From Ustilaginoidea virens (taxonomy: Eukaryota; Ascomycota; Sordariomycetes; Hypocreales; Clavicipitaceae), in contig NC_057316.1 of the NCBI RefSeq assembly GCF_000687475.1, positions 7,006,001 through 7,070,000 of the forward strand: DNA of 64,000 nucleotides, given 5' to 3'. The notes under the pieces were generated by a model. It was not told where the DNA came from. It did not search any database and was given only the letters and a program-made list of their open reading frames with translations. Made by a program: the position numbers and the translations under genes. Positions 31,985 to 42,540 of the stretch are shown here, in pieces (the first letter of the stretch is position 1; every line of letters starts with the position of its first letter).

Positions 31985-33841
31985 ATGGATTCATGCTCAC
32001 CTGAACTTTGCCAAGCGTGTCATGATACGCTTCAACCAGCGCAAAATGTCTACAAGGCTTTCTATGAGAAAGGCTTCAGGACATGGCATGCCCTAAAGGT
32101 GCAAGCCTGCCTACATCGCAGCGTCCCGCTACATTGCCTCGACATCCATCATCTCTTTCCTCAACATCCATACTTTCCATTTGGGCTGGAGCCCGATGAA
32201 ACCGGGCTGGCAACCGCCATCACTACCTGGAAGCCGATCAGCGAGAGCTGCCATGTGCCAGCGTTCGAGCAGCAGTTCCAATTGAGTTTATCCGTTGCCA
32301 GACCCACCACTTTAGTGGTCACCAGAGCCACAGACATTAGGCTGCCGCCGTTACTCGATGACGGGGAAAACCACCTGGCGGTACTGGTAGCCGCCTGGGC
32401 TTACGCATTGTCTGCCCGATGGGCGGCGGTCATCTCTCGAGCAGCGCCCCTCGAATATCTGGACAGTCAGGCTGCGTGGCAAGACTCGACGAGCCCGTCG
32501 TCAGCTGCGACTGTAGAGCTGGGTCTTGTTAGCGACGATGCTGCCCGGTGGTGGGCAGCGGTTCTCGCCCCAGGCCAAGGTTGGAGAGCCTCGATTCCTC
32601 ACCACCGTGGCCACCTCTTGTCGCCGTGGACAGTGACGTGGAAGTCCGAAGTCGACGTTGTTCTGTCCCGTTGCTCCGCGAGTACCGCCCTCGATTCACA
32701 TTCGCCCCCCAGTTTTGAGGCTGCCGTTCAGTACATTGAAGAGTATTCCGCTCTTCACTCGGCGCGCCTGCAGAACCGGGCCGCCCTGGCAACAGCACTC
32801 CTACTCCCTCTGGCCAAGCTGGAGAACCGAAGAATCATGCTGCCCCTACCGAGAATGGGCCCTGGCAGCCAGCCGGGGGTGTCGGGACCGCAATCTGTCG
32901 GGCAAGAATACTTGCCGCAACTAGACAGACTGCTCATGCTGAGTTGCAATATGCGAGGCATACAGTCCATATTGGGAAGCGTCTTTTACGAACCCGGAAT
33001 CCCGTCCAATGTTTGCGGGGCATGGCTGCAGGGCACTTTTGCCGTTTTGAAATCGGAGCAGGCGCGGAAAATTGACGTGCTGGCTCGCATGATTTTCAAA
33101 AGAAGTCCACACATCAGCTTCCTCTGGCTTGGGGCTCTTATCTCGGGCGTACACAAGAACTTTACGAATTGTCCGTTTGCGCTCATCGGCTTGAATAGAA
33201 TTGATCTCCACGAGGCAGCTTGGACGGGAACGCTCCTGTCGTTCATCCAGGAGCCCGTCTCTTTCACTCCCGGCAACCCAGGCCGCATCACCCGCGCCGA
33301 CGAGTGCAGACTTGCATACCTTGGCCAGGGCCTGTCCGAGAGCAAGCTACCCCCCATATTTCCGTACCCGCCTCCAGGCACGACAGCGGTGGAGGACTTG
33401 AGCCTCGATGTCCGGCTTCATGCCGCCTGTTCGGGACACCACTGGCTCCGGTGTTCGAAAATCAAATGGACTTGTGCCGGAGGCAGGGTGGTGACCCAGG
33501 AACAGAGCGGCACGGGTGGCGCACTCCAACCAAGGAACTCATCGGGCAGCGGCTCGAGGTGTGGCGGCGACGTATCTGTTGGTGTGGATTACAGCCAATT
33601 CGATAGCGAGTCAAACCTTTCGGGCTCGGTCACACGCAATATCTTTATGTGGATGCGAGAGCAAGACGGGTTCCCGGTCGCAGAACGAGGCATATACCAG
33701 CACGAGTGGTTTGAGGACTTCTCCGACGATGATAGCGTTTGGTGCGTCGAGGGCGACGCAAAGTCGACAACGGGCCGTGATGTGGCTGTCAGGGTAGGTT
33801 TGTGGGCGTCTAGGGTTATGACCAAGCGATGCAACTCTCTG
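31985..33841 (+). CDS. Conserved-looking fungal protein of unknown function
   Basis: Single exon of 618 codons from ATG 31985; not assigned to any family I can name. The N-terminus has a Cys cluster (CSPELCQACHDTL) and several Cys/His further on (CLHRSVPLHCLDIHH), which could bind a metal, but no standard zinc-finger spacing is complete. The middle alternates hydrophobic and charged sequence (AVLVAAWAYALSARWAAVI; SFLWLGALISGVHKNF) typical of a globular helical protein rather than a membrane protein. The C-terminal third has a proline-rich LPPIFPYPPPGTTAVEDLSLDVRLH segment followed by Cys/Trp-rich sequence and an acidic patch (WFEDFSDDDSVW). There is no signal peptide. Length, balanced codon use and absence of stops over 1.85 kb support a real gene. 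It ends ...TKRCNSL. Confidence 0.8.
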
Positions 33842-34641
33842 TAAGTGTCGGCCAGTCTACGAGGGCTTGGAGAAAGAGTCTTTGTGATGAGGTAGAAGTC
33901 AAAGAATGATTTCCAGCCAAATGATTTTCAGCATCCAAGGTTGGTGCAGCAGCTCTTATGGAGACGCTCATATTTATCCAGCGCCAAACGTACGCTCCCA
34001 GCAGCAAAAGAAACGATAAGAATCCAACATTTTCCGCTTCCTTTGCATGGAATAGTTCCTGAACTGGTTGACATTGATACGATGCGTACACCATCAGCCC
34101 GTTGCAACTTCATGGCTCGACCCAAGCCATGCTGTGAGGCAAGGACTAGCACATGATCCTGCCATGTTTCTGTTGATTATCCCCATTGATATCTTTTACT
34201 GACTACTGCGTACGCTTTTCAGCAATGCGTATCCTCCCAGCCGGCCAGTCTTGATCCAAGCCGTCCACCGCGTCAGCACCAGCTTGCCTCCCACAACCAG
34301 TCCCCAAACAACAGCCCCGGCCCGTGGAGTAAGCAGTCAGCACTTCGAACAGAATCAAGCGCCACCCCGTCACAGAGACGGGCCCTTCTTGACGGCGCAA
34401 AGGCGCCTTGACTTCTCCTCCATCATTTCATTCAGAGCGCCCCCAGGGCACCGCACAAAACAACTAGTCAATCGCACGTCAGCACTCGCCTCAATCTTCC
34501 CTCGCTCACCGCACCCCTCTTCCCCCCCCCCGCCCGGGGACTCGCGGACGCTCTTACTGGACTAGTTGCACGCTGTTGGCACAGAGGCAGATCGGATCAC
34601 TCGCGCAATTCTTTTCCTGTGTGTTTTATTTTCGCGCAGAG
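33842..34641. other. Intergenic region
   Basis: 800 bases between convergent genes; no repeats or genes recognised apart from the 3' flank of the small secreted-protein candidate (AATAAA on the minus strand at 34630-34625). Confidence 0.65.
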
Positions 34642-34812
34642 TCAGCAAAACCCGACCGGACGGAGGCATCTTTGGTTTGCCCGAACCCTTGAGGATATGG
34701 CGGCCAGACAGCCGGAGATTTCGGCATGGTCTTCCTCACTGCAGGACTGAGACGCGGCGGCGGCGGCGGCGGCGGCGGCGGTCAGGAGGGCCAAGGGGAG
34801 CAGGAACTTCAT
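34642..34812 (-). CDS. Small secreted cysteine-containing protein candidate
   Basis: 56 aa from ATG 34812. Residues 1 to about 20 form a textbook signal peptide (MKFLLPLALL followed by an Ala run encoded by a GCC repeat, ending in ASQS). The mature part is about 35 residues with four cysteines (SCSEEDHAEISGC ... RCLRPVGFC), an even number compatible with two disulphides, and its last residue is a cysteine. An AATAAA occurs about a dozen bases after the stop. There is no homology I recognise. It could be a first exon of something longer, or a small effector-like or antimicrobial-like peptide; both are guesses. Support is the signal peptide plus Cys pattern only. Confidence 0.45.
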   Translation of the reverse strand: MKFLLPLALLTAAAAAAAAASQSCSEEDHAEISGCLAAISSRVRANQRCLRPVGFC

Positions 34813-35652
34813 GATGCTGCGGAGCGGGAAGGCAGGTAGCTTGGGTGGGAGAGTGCGGCAAGGGGCCTGGGGTGGGCGACGGCGACGAGCTGCTTCAAGT
34901 ACGTCGTCGCCGTCGGGTCCCGACGGCCCTGACGGTGCGCAAAGGGCCTCTATCAGGCACAGCTTGACATTTGCTGTAACTTGACATTTGCTGCATGGGG
35001 CGGCCAACCAAGGCGCTAGCGTGGTATGCCACGCTGCAGATCGGGAGCTAAAATGGCCGGGTCTCGGATGGCTCCAGATAGATCCAGTTCGTGTTTGCAT
35101 TGGTTGGTTTCTGACCAATGCAGTGCTCGATTTTCGACCCTTTTTTTTTTTTTTTTTTTTCTTGCGCAGTCCTTGGGCATGTTGCGGAGCGGGAGCCGAG
35201 GCCCGGTATTAAAAGGCTCTCCTCTGCGGCACCGAATCCGGCTCGGCCAAGCCACGACCAATGACATCGGATGCCTTGGCCACAAAGCCCCGGAACCGAT
35301 TTCTCAGAATGTATGGCAGCTACAAGCTAGCACCTGTAGGAAACTATAGGGGCTGATGCTCAGGTGTGAAGCGAACGACAGCCACGATCGAGTGGGGAAG
35401 GAGCGCCACAGTGGCACTTTTCCCTTGAAGCAGGAAGGCAGGAAGCGCGTCACCGACACGGCCCCGACACCGGCTGCTTGCCCCTCACCTTGCGATACGT
35501 CAAAGGCACGTCTTGCGTCTTTTCTCCAGACCGCGTCCCTCGACGCATCGTCGCTCAACGCATCGCCACGGCAACGTAGGCCATCGCCAACCATCGCCAA
35601 CCATCGCCATCGCAACTCAATTGCTTCCGCCTGCCCACCGCCACGCCGCACA
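34813..35652. other. Divergent promoter region with T run
   Basis: Between the small secreted-protein candidate and the DsbA-like gene; contains a 21-base T run at 35140-35160 and three tandem copies of CCATCGCCAA just before the DsbA-like start (about 35580-35608). Confidence 0.7.
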
Positions 35653-36282
35653 ATGGCCGTCCCCCCCAAGTTTGCCGGCCACAAGCTCCACCTCGCCCCT
35701 CCGTCCCCCTCCACCCACACCTTTGAACTCTACGTCGACTACGCCTGCCCCTTCTCGGCCAAGCTGTTCCGCACCCTCACCACGCAGGTTTTCCCTGCCG
35801 TCCGCGACAGGCCGTCCTGGGCCTCGAGCCTCACCTTTGTTTTCCGCCAGCAAGTCCAGCCGTGGCACCCTTCGTCGACCCTGCTGCACGAGGCCGGCCT
35901 GGCGGTCCTGCGTCTCGCCCCGGACAAGTTCTGGGAGTTCAGCGCCCGGCTGTTTGAGCAGCAAACGGACTACTTTGACGTCAGCGTCGTCAACGAGACC
36001 AGGAACGCAACCTACAGGCGCTTGGCAAAGCTTGCGGCCGGGGCCGGGGTGGACGAGGCTCGGGTCTACGCGCTGCTCGAGATACCCGACAAGGCGGCCG
36101 ACGAGGAGTCGCTCAACGTTGGGAACCGGGTCACCGACGACCTGAAGGTGGTTACCAAGATGAACAGATTGGTCGGCGTGCATGTCACGCCCACGGTTGT
36201 TTTTGACGGCGTGGTGCAGGATACGAGCTCCGGCTGGACGGTTGATGAGTGGAAGCAATGGCTTGACAAGAACGTTGTCTAG
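35653..36282 (+). CDS. DsbA-like thioredoxin-fold protein
   Basis: Single exon, 209 aa, starting at ATG 35653, the first Met before conserved sequence; the frame is open upstream. The fold is that of the DsbA/2-hydroxychromene isomerase branch of thioredoxin-like proteins: FELYVDYACPFSAKLFRTL near residue 30, a helical insertion (HEAGLAVLRLAPDKFWEFSARLFEQQTDYFD), and the cis-proline strand GVHVTPTVVFDGVV near residue 180, followed by a final helix SGWTVDEWKQWLDKNVV. At the active site the usual CxxC is CPFS, so only the first cysteine is kept; this suggests a glutathione-transferase-like or non-redox role rather than disulphide oxidation. There is no signal peptide, so it is probably cytosolic. 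The specific function is unknown. Confidence 0.82.
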   Translation: MAVPPKFAGHKLHLAPPSPSTHTFELYVDYACPFSAKLFRTLTTQVFPAVRDRPSWASSLTFVFRQQVQPWHPSSTLLHEAGLAVLRLAPDKFWEFSARLFEQQTDYFDVSVVNETRNATYRRLAKLAAGAGVDEARVYALLEIPDKAADEESLNVGNRVTDDLKVVTKMNRLVGVHVTPTVVFDGVVQDTSSGWTVDEWKQWLDKNVV

Positions 36283-38433
36283 GGGCTTTGCGGCGAAGCG
36301 CCTTTTTGACGCTGCCGTGGAACGGACCCGTGCCAGACCTTGATGAAGAGCGCGGATCCATACGGGGCCGCATTACAAGGACGCAGTGCTGCTTATACAG
36401 TCTCGCCGGTGCCTCCAATCCACCACTTGCCACGTACGTGATGCGGCTGCAGGCCTGACATGATCTGCGGGCCAAGCCGCACTGAACAGTCACGGGATGT
36501 AACGTGCTTTTGTCGTCAGGAATGTTCCTTTTGATTTTCTTCTTGTGAACCTTGCCCGTCGTCATGGGCTGCAACCCCGTTATCCAGCCATCGTCTCGCT
36601 GCACAGGTTAGATCAGTCAAGTATCATTCGCATTTCGTCAAACATCCATTCACTCGACCACGTGGACTGATGAGGCCGACGTTTCTTGAGAGCCAACTAG
36701 GCAAACGGCACATGTAGGCGATCCCCAGCGTCCATCGACAACCGGTATAGCGTGGAACATTCGCGTGTGCTCAACCCGAGGCCAGATGTCCGTCGCGGCA
36801 GTTTCGAACGGATACTTGCGTCGCCCGCAACGGCTTCTCATGGGCAACTTGCTGCCTCCCGCATGCCCTGTCCCCGAAGGACTCCGAAGGGGTGAAAAGC
36901 GAGCTGGGGAAAATCAACAACCGCCGTGGACTGCTGGAGCTGCACCCGGCCTCGCACCCGGGCCCGAACTTGGTTTGATTCTGCGCGAGCCGCGCCGTCT
37001 CCCAGCCGCCAGCTGAACGAGTGGCAAGAGACGGCCGCCTCGTTGCAACCTGCGCCCCTCGAGATTTGGAATTGGGCACGCGAACTCATAGCCCACGCAC
37101 GCCGGTTCGAACCAGCCAGGGGATGCTTCTCTCGGCGGGATCCCCCCCCACCCAAAATCCCGCATCTGACGCCAGACTTTGATTTGACAATGCACTCCGC
37201 CCGCTGTGGCGTGGCGTCGCATTTTCCCAGCGGCGCGAGCGCCCGGGGACAAGGCCTCCATTGTTTGCGCGGTATTGTGGTATTGTGCCGGGGATAAAAG
37301 TCCGCCTCGGAGGGAGCACGGGGCGTGGGGCGGCTTCTTCCGCCCCGCGCTGCCGGGCGTTGTCGCCGTCCAGCCACGTTTCGCGGCTTCGCATTCACCG
37401 CTGCCCCCCCCCCCCCCCCCCCGCACAATGCGACAATAAGCAAGCCATGGAGTAAAGGCCAGCAAAGGCGCCGCGAGCCGCGCTTCGCTTTGGGCGGGCC
37501 CCTTGCTGCGGGAGGCTGAATCGCGGTTGCGACAAGACGAGACAAATGGCGGTCCCCCCCCTTGTAACTGTGTGCACTTGCTAATCAATCACGGGGATTT
37601 TACATGGTCGATCAAGCACCCTGCTAGGCGTGAATAACGTAGCCTACTACGGAGCCCGGCTGCCCGTGATGGTATTTTTACATATTCGTATGCGGCGCAG
37701 AGAGCATCAAGGACCATGTAAAATCGAGTCTTGTCCCGGGCACGGGAATCCGGATAGTCGCAATGCGAAAAAAAAAAAAAAGCGCATGTCGTGCTCCGAA
37801 CTCTACTGCGCGAAATCCCTGGTAGCAGCGGTCCGCCCTATTGGCCCGCGACATTTACCCCCAGGCGAAAACATGCGCCTATATTTGAATTCGGCCGCAA
37901 ACTAAGCCTGGGGCCTCGGGCCCATCACATGGGACCCGGGACGACGCCATCCGGCACAGCATGTTTCAGCTGGCGACCCGGCATCTGGTCGGCTGGGAAC
38001 GCATCTGACATGGAAACCAACACCGAGCTTTGGCTCATGGGACCCGGGGCTCCATGACCCCCTCCTCCTTCGCATGGGCATCTTGCGTCCGCGCAGGGGT
38101 GGTGTCATTCCCGCGACTCAAACCCACGCCGAGGCTGCTCAAAGTCAACGAGCTAAAGAGTTCAGCGTCTGCAGTCGTGGCCGTCTGTTCCCGGCCACTC
38201 CCCCCGGGGGAGGGGGGGGGGGGGGGGGAGGGGGGTTGTTTCGGCGCCAGCAAGGCGACGCATATCTTTGGGCTGCTTCGCCCCTCTGGTCGAACCGCCC
38301 TTCTTGCTGCCCGCGATCCCTCACTGTTCTTCTTTCCCCCTCTTTTTTGTTTTTTTCCCACACGCACAAGCTCCGTCGGAGTAACGCCCAGCATCAACCC
38401 CCTTCCAGGTCGAGCGCAACACATCGGGCAGAG
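36283..38433. other. Long intergenic region, GC-rich
   Basis: 2.1 kb with no supported gene despite minus-strand open frames to 235 codons, which are Ala/Arg/Gly-rich and unspliced. Contains a C run (about 37405-37422), an A run (37769-37781) and G runs (about 38208-38235) about 200 bases before the SET gene. Confidence 0.65.
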
Positions 38434-39809
38434 ATGGGCTCCCTCGCAGCACAGGCGGGCCTGCTCGTCTGCGCGCTGGCGGCGTTGAGCAGCGCCGCGG
38501 CCCCTTCCGGAGCGGACGTCGGCGTGCTCGGCCAGAAGCCCCTTGAGCCGATACTGTTCCAGGAGATCGACAACACTTCGCCGAGGCGGCCCCGAGGGCT
38601 GGACGTCTGGCTTCCCACCAACGCGCCCAACGCGACGGAGTACCGCGCCTACTCCTCCAAGGGGTTTGCCGGCGGCCGCGGCATCTCCATCATCACGACG
38701 CGGCAGCGCATCGCCAGCTTTGCACATGTCTCGCGCTCGCCCGACACGAACACCCACTCTTCCGGGCTGTTTGAGAAGAGGGAGGTTCCGGGAAAGGGCC
38801 GCGGCCTCTTCGCCACCAAGTGGATCCGACGCGGCGACAGGCTGTTTACGGAGACGCCCATCCTGCTGATCGATGACTCGGTGTACGTTAAGGGAGTGTC
38901 CATGGTCGAAGCTCTGGAGGACGAAGCTATCGGCAAGCTGCCGCCCGATGCGCAAGAAGCCTTTTGGTCGCTGCATGCCAAGCCTAGCGTCGCCCACGCC
39001 GCCACGGCTCGGATCGACCCCAATGCTTTCGAGATTCCCCTGGGCCAGGCCAACTATTATGGTGTCTTCCCCGACATTTCCGTAAGCAAGTTTCCCCCCC
39101 CTTTCCCCCTTTCCCTCTCTCTCTCTCTCTGTTTTTTTTTTTTTCTTATACCCCCCGTCCTTTTCCGTTTCTTTGCTTTGGAAAAACGACAAGCACCACG
39201 TCGGGAAATTGACAGTCGAGATAGCTCATCAATCACGAATGCCGACCCAACACGGCGTACGAATTTGACGCCAAAACCCTCACCCACAGCGTCTACGCAA
39301 TCATGGACATCCCCCCCGGAGCCGAGCTGAGCCTCACCTACATCGACGTGACCAGGACCCGCGAGGAGCGCATGGAGAGGCTCCGGCACGGCTGGGGCTT
39401 CAACTGCACCTGCAGCAGCTGCAGCTTGCAGGCCGAGCTGTCGGACGCGTCGGACAAGCGCCTCGTCCAGATCGACGACTTGGAGTCGCGGCTCGGGAAC
39501 GGCGGCTGGGAGTTTGCGTCGCTGGAAATGGCCGAGGCGCTCATCAGCCTGTACCAGCAGGAGCAGCTGGATATTTGGCTTTCAAGCGCCTACGGCTATG
39601 CCGCGCTGATGCACTGCGCCGAGGGCAACTACTGGAAGACGATCCGGTATGCGCATCTGGCGGTGGAGAGCCATCTGCTCAACGCTTCGCCATCGGATAT
39701 ACCGCTTGCGAACATGCGCAAGATAGCAAAGGACCCGACCAAGGAGTCTTGCTGGTTGATCAGGGTTCGGGGGGGGACGGGAACAGACGACGAGGTGCAA
39801 AGTAGATGA
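38434..39809 (+). CDS. SET-domain protein (SMYD-like) with N-terminal signal-like sequence
   Basis: Exons 38434..39081 and 39225..39809; one 143-nt intron containing (CT)n and T runs; 410 aa. SET domains transfer methyl groups from S-adenosylmethionine to lysines. Visible: VPGKGRGLFATKWIRRGDRLF at the domain start (about residue 116), INHECRPN (218-225), AELSLTYIDV (249-258) and a post-SET cysteine group WGFNCTCSSC (Cys277, 279, 282), then a helical C-terminal part. Donor TCC|GTAAGC and acceptor GATAG|CTC are both phase 0 and restore PDISLINHECRPNTAYEFD. Residues 1-23 (MGSLAAQAGLLVCALAALSSAAA) look like a secretory signal, unexpected for a chromatin or cytosolic methyltransferase. The end (TDDEVQSR) runs into a GAT/GGT repeat and may be altered by an unseen intron. 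Confidence 0.88.
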
Positions 39810-39862
39810 TGATGGTGATGATGGTGATGGTGATGATGGTGATGATGAGGATGATGATGGGG
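39805..39862. repeat. GAT/GGT trinucleotide repeat
   Basis: Imperfect GATGATGGT array overlapping the stop codon of the SET gene. Confidence 0.9.
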
Positions 39863-40359
39863 CTTCAGGCCAAATATAAGAGTGGTTCTTGCTGACTAAT
39901 CGATCACGGAGCCGTTGGCTGGTTGCTTCTACTAATCCAGGATGGGACTGGGTTGCGGGGCACCTGGCCGCCACCCTCGAGGCTCGGAGGCTTATGGTCG
40001 TCGTACAAGCATCCAAGCATCTTCACAAACTACGGAGTAGTAGTGTTCTGACTGGGATTGCTAAACGTCTGTGTGCAGACATGTAATGTATTACTACAGA
40101 GCCATTTGGGTAGCCGATTGAATACCCTTTTTAGGTAGAATCTGACGTCCTTGACGCGCCCTGCTTCCCCCCCCCTGATCACCTCTAGTGTCATGCCAGC
40201 CACCCTGGTTGTGATTCTGCTGCCCAGTTTCGAAAGCCGTCGCAAACAATTACAAAAGCTGCCCAACCTCATTGTCAAGCGATACAGCACGACACGACAC
40301 GACACGACAAAGACACGACACAATCTCAGACGGTACAATACTCATCCGCCAGGCCCCTC
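39863..40359. other. Intergenic region
   Basis: About 500 bases; contains TACGGAGTA at 40031-40039 and a short GACAC repeat (about 40288-40312) in the 5' flank of the esterase. Confidence 0.7.
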
Positions 40360-41648
40360 ATGCCTCAGCCACGCAAGCCGACATTGGGCGAAAAGCTCGA
40401 CCTGTTGCCGGCTCTCGCCTCGATTCTGTTCGCAGCCTTTGCCGCTCTGCTCTGCGCCTTTCGGAGAGGGCCGAGCGATGAGCCGTCGCTGCTTCTGCAC
40501 GTCCTGTACGCGGGCACGCGGAAGCTGGGCTCAAGGCTGAACTCGTCACAGCTACAGTGAGTGGGTTTTGGTCGCCGTTCCTCAGCACAGACAGACAGAC
40601 GACGGGCTTTCCCTCCATTGCTGATGCACGAAGCTAGATATGTGTTTCCCGACACGGAAGAAGCTTACAGCAGACAGGCCAAGGCGCACAAGCTGGCTGT
40701 TCAAACCGTCGAGCTGCCTCACGGCGCAAAGGGCAACTGGATCGGCGACCCGGACGCCGACTACGTGCTGATCTGGTACCACGGTGCGTGCATCCACAGC
40801 GCTGCATGATGGTTTTCCCCGGCAAGTTACTTACCCAAGAACGTCAAGGCGGCGGCTTCACTCTGCCCGCGACCGAGGGACACTTGAACTTCTGGACCAA
40901 GTTCATCCGCGATCGCAAGGACCGGAAACCCAGCCTCGCCGTCTTCTTCCCTGCGTATACCCTGGCCCCGGCGGCGCGGTATCCCACGCAGCTCACCCAG
41001 GCGGTCGAGGCTCTGCGGTACCTCGTCGACACAGCAAGGCGCAGCCCGTCTCGCATCATCCTCGGCGGAGACTCGGCCGGCGGGAACCTGGCAGCCGGCG
41101 TCTTGTCGCATGCCGCCCATCCCCACGAGGCGATGGAGCCGCTGACTCTTGCCGAGCCTCTTGCCGCCACGGTCATGATGGCTCCGTGGACGGCGCTCAA
41201 CGAGACCCCAGTCCGTCTGGCCGGTTACCCCGGCGGGGACTGCATCAACCCGGGCGCGTTGGCGGCCTGGACGAGGAACTACATGGGCGATGCCGCGCCG
41301 GATTACTACACGGATGCGTCCCTCGCGCCGCCCGAGTGGTTCAGGGGCCTGCCCACGAAAAAGATTCTCGTGCTGGCGGGGCAAAACGAGTATCTTTTAC
41401 CGAGCATCCGTCTATTCGTGGAGAAACTCGAGGCAAGTCCGCGTCTCGCGTGCCTTTGCTTGCGTCTTGTCGTCTCTCGTCCTTTTGTTGTCTAACGTGC
41501 GGATTAGGCTGGGTATGGCCCTGTGGAGTTTCACATCGCCGAAAAGGAGGCGCATATTGCGCCGTTTCTGAACCTGCTGTTTTATTATCGCACGCCGACC
41601 GGACAGGGCAAGAGGTTGCAGTCGTGGCTGCAGGAGACTGTGATTTAG
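40360..41648 (+). CDS. Alpha/beta hydrolase, hormone-sensitive-lipase (HSL) type esterase
   Basis: Exons 40360..40556, 40638..40783, 40849..41432, 41508..41648; introns 81, 65 and 75 nt; 355 aa. It hydrolyses carboxyl esters; the natural substrate is unknown. Visible: an N-terminal hydrophobic helix (LLPALASILFAAFAALLCAF, about 15-34) that may anchor it to membrane, oxyanion motif HGGGF (114-118, assembled across intron 2), nucleophile elbow GGDSAGG with Ser190, and His325 (EAHIAPF). At the expected catalytic Asp the sequence is AGQNEYL, giving Asn294 followed by Glu295. The third intron has a GC donor (CTCGAG|GCAAGT) with branch TCTAACG and acceptor TTAG; no GT donor keeps the frame. Family confidence is high. 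Confidence 0.87.
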
Positions 41649-42540
41649 GTGGCATTGTGAAAATTGATGGTGGCTGGACATTTTTCAATTTCACGATTTT
41701 TCAATTGTTTTTTTTCACAATGCCGACCTTCAAGTCGCACAAGTTGCCGCAGTGTGAAAGCTGCTAGGAAATCCCAGAAACGAAGCCGTTTTTTATATTT
41801 ATATGGCCTCAATGCGGGGGCTTCGTCGTCCAGGGGTAAAAATAAATCGTCACGTGCTGCAACCCCGGCGGGCATGCCGCATGTAGCTGGAACAATGGCT
41901 GGTGGCCAGGGCTTGTTCGATTGGCCCAGTCATGACTCGGTGGGCAGCTAGGCTTGGCCCATCACCACAGCAACCAAGCCACGGGCCAGGTCGAAACAAC
42001 AACGCTACCCGATGAACGTCACCACGAGATGTGCGGCTTTTCGTGGCAGCTGCAACGACCTTGTCCGTTATTGCCGGCGTCTTGTTTGTGTCGATACATT
42101 CGTACATGCATGCAGGGAAACACTCTGGGCTCCTGCTTCTTCCACCACATACCTCGCCACCTCCATCTCTTGTACATTGTTGGAGTTTTCTTTTTCCCTT
42201 TTTTTTTTTCCCTTTTTTTTGCTATTTTTTTTAACGTTTGAACATTATCGACTGAAGCAGCCGCTTCTATCTTCACATTTCTTCTTGGATTCTTCCCGCA
42301 GTTCCCCTTTCTGTTTGTTTCTCCTATTGGTTATTCGTGTTATCTTAACCGTGGAGCCTCCGAACGAACAATCGTTGCTACAAATTTACGACCGCGCCAA
42401 GTCTGGGCCCAGGTCCTTGGTGACGAACCCCCTATTCCAGGGACGAAGCCTTCACCATCAGACGAGGCAGACCTCGAGGAGCCAGCCATTGGGCGCAGCA
42501 AGTCCCTGACAGAGCAACTGCTGCCGAAAACCACTCGACG
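41649..42540. other. Upstream region of the kinesin gene
   Basis: No gene supported. T-rich tract at 42187-42236 and AT-rich patches; likely kinesin promoter and 5' UTR. Confidence 0.7.

Noticed and set aside
36838..37588. Two overlapping minus-strand frames of about 230 codons
   Set aside because: No domain, no signal, heavily Arg/Gly/Ala-biased and overlapping each other in different frames over G/C homopolymers.
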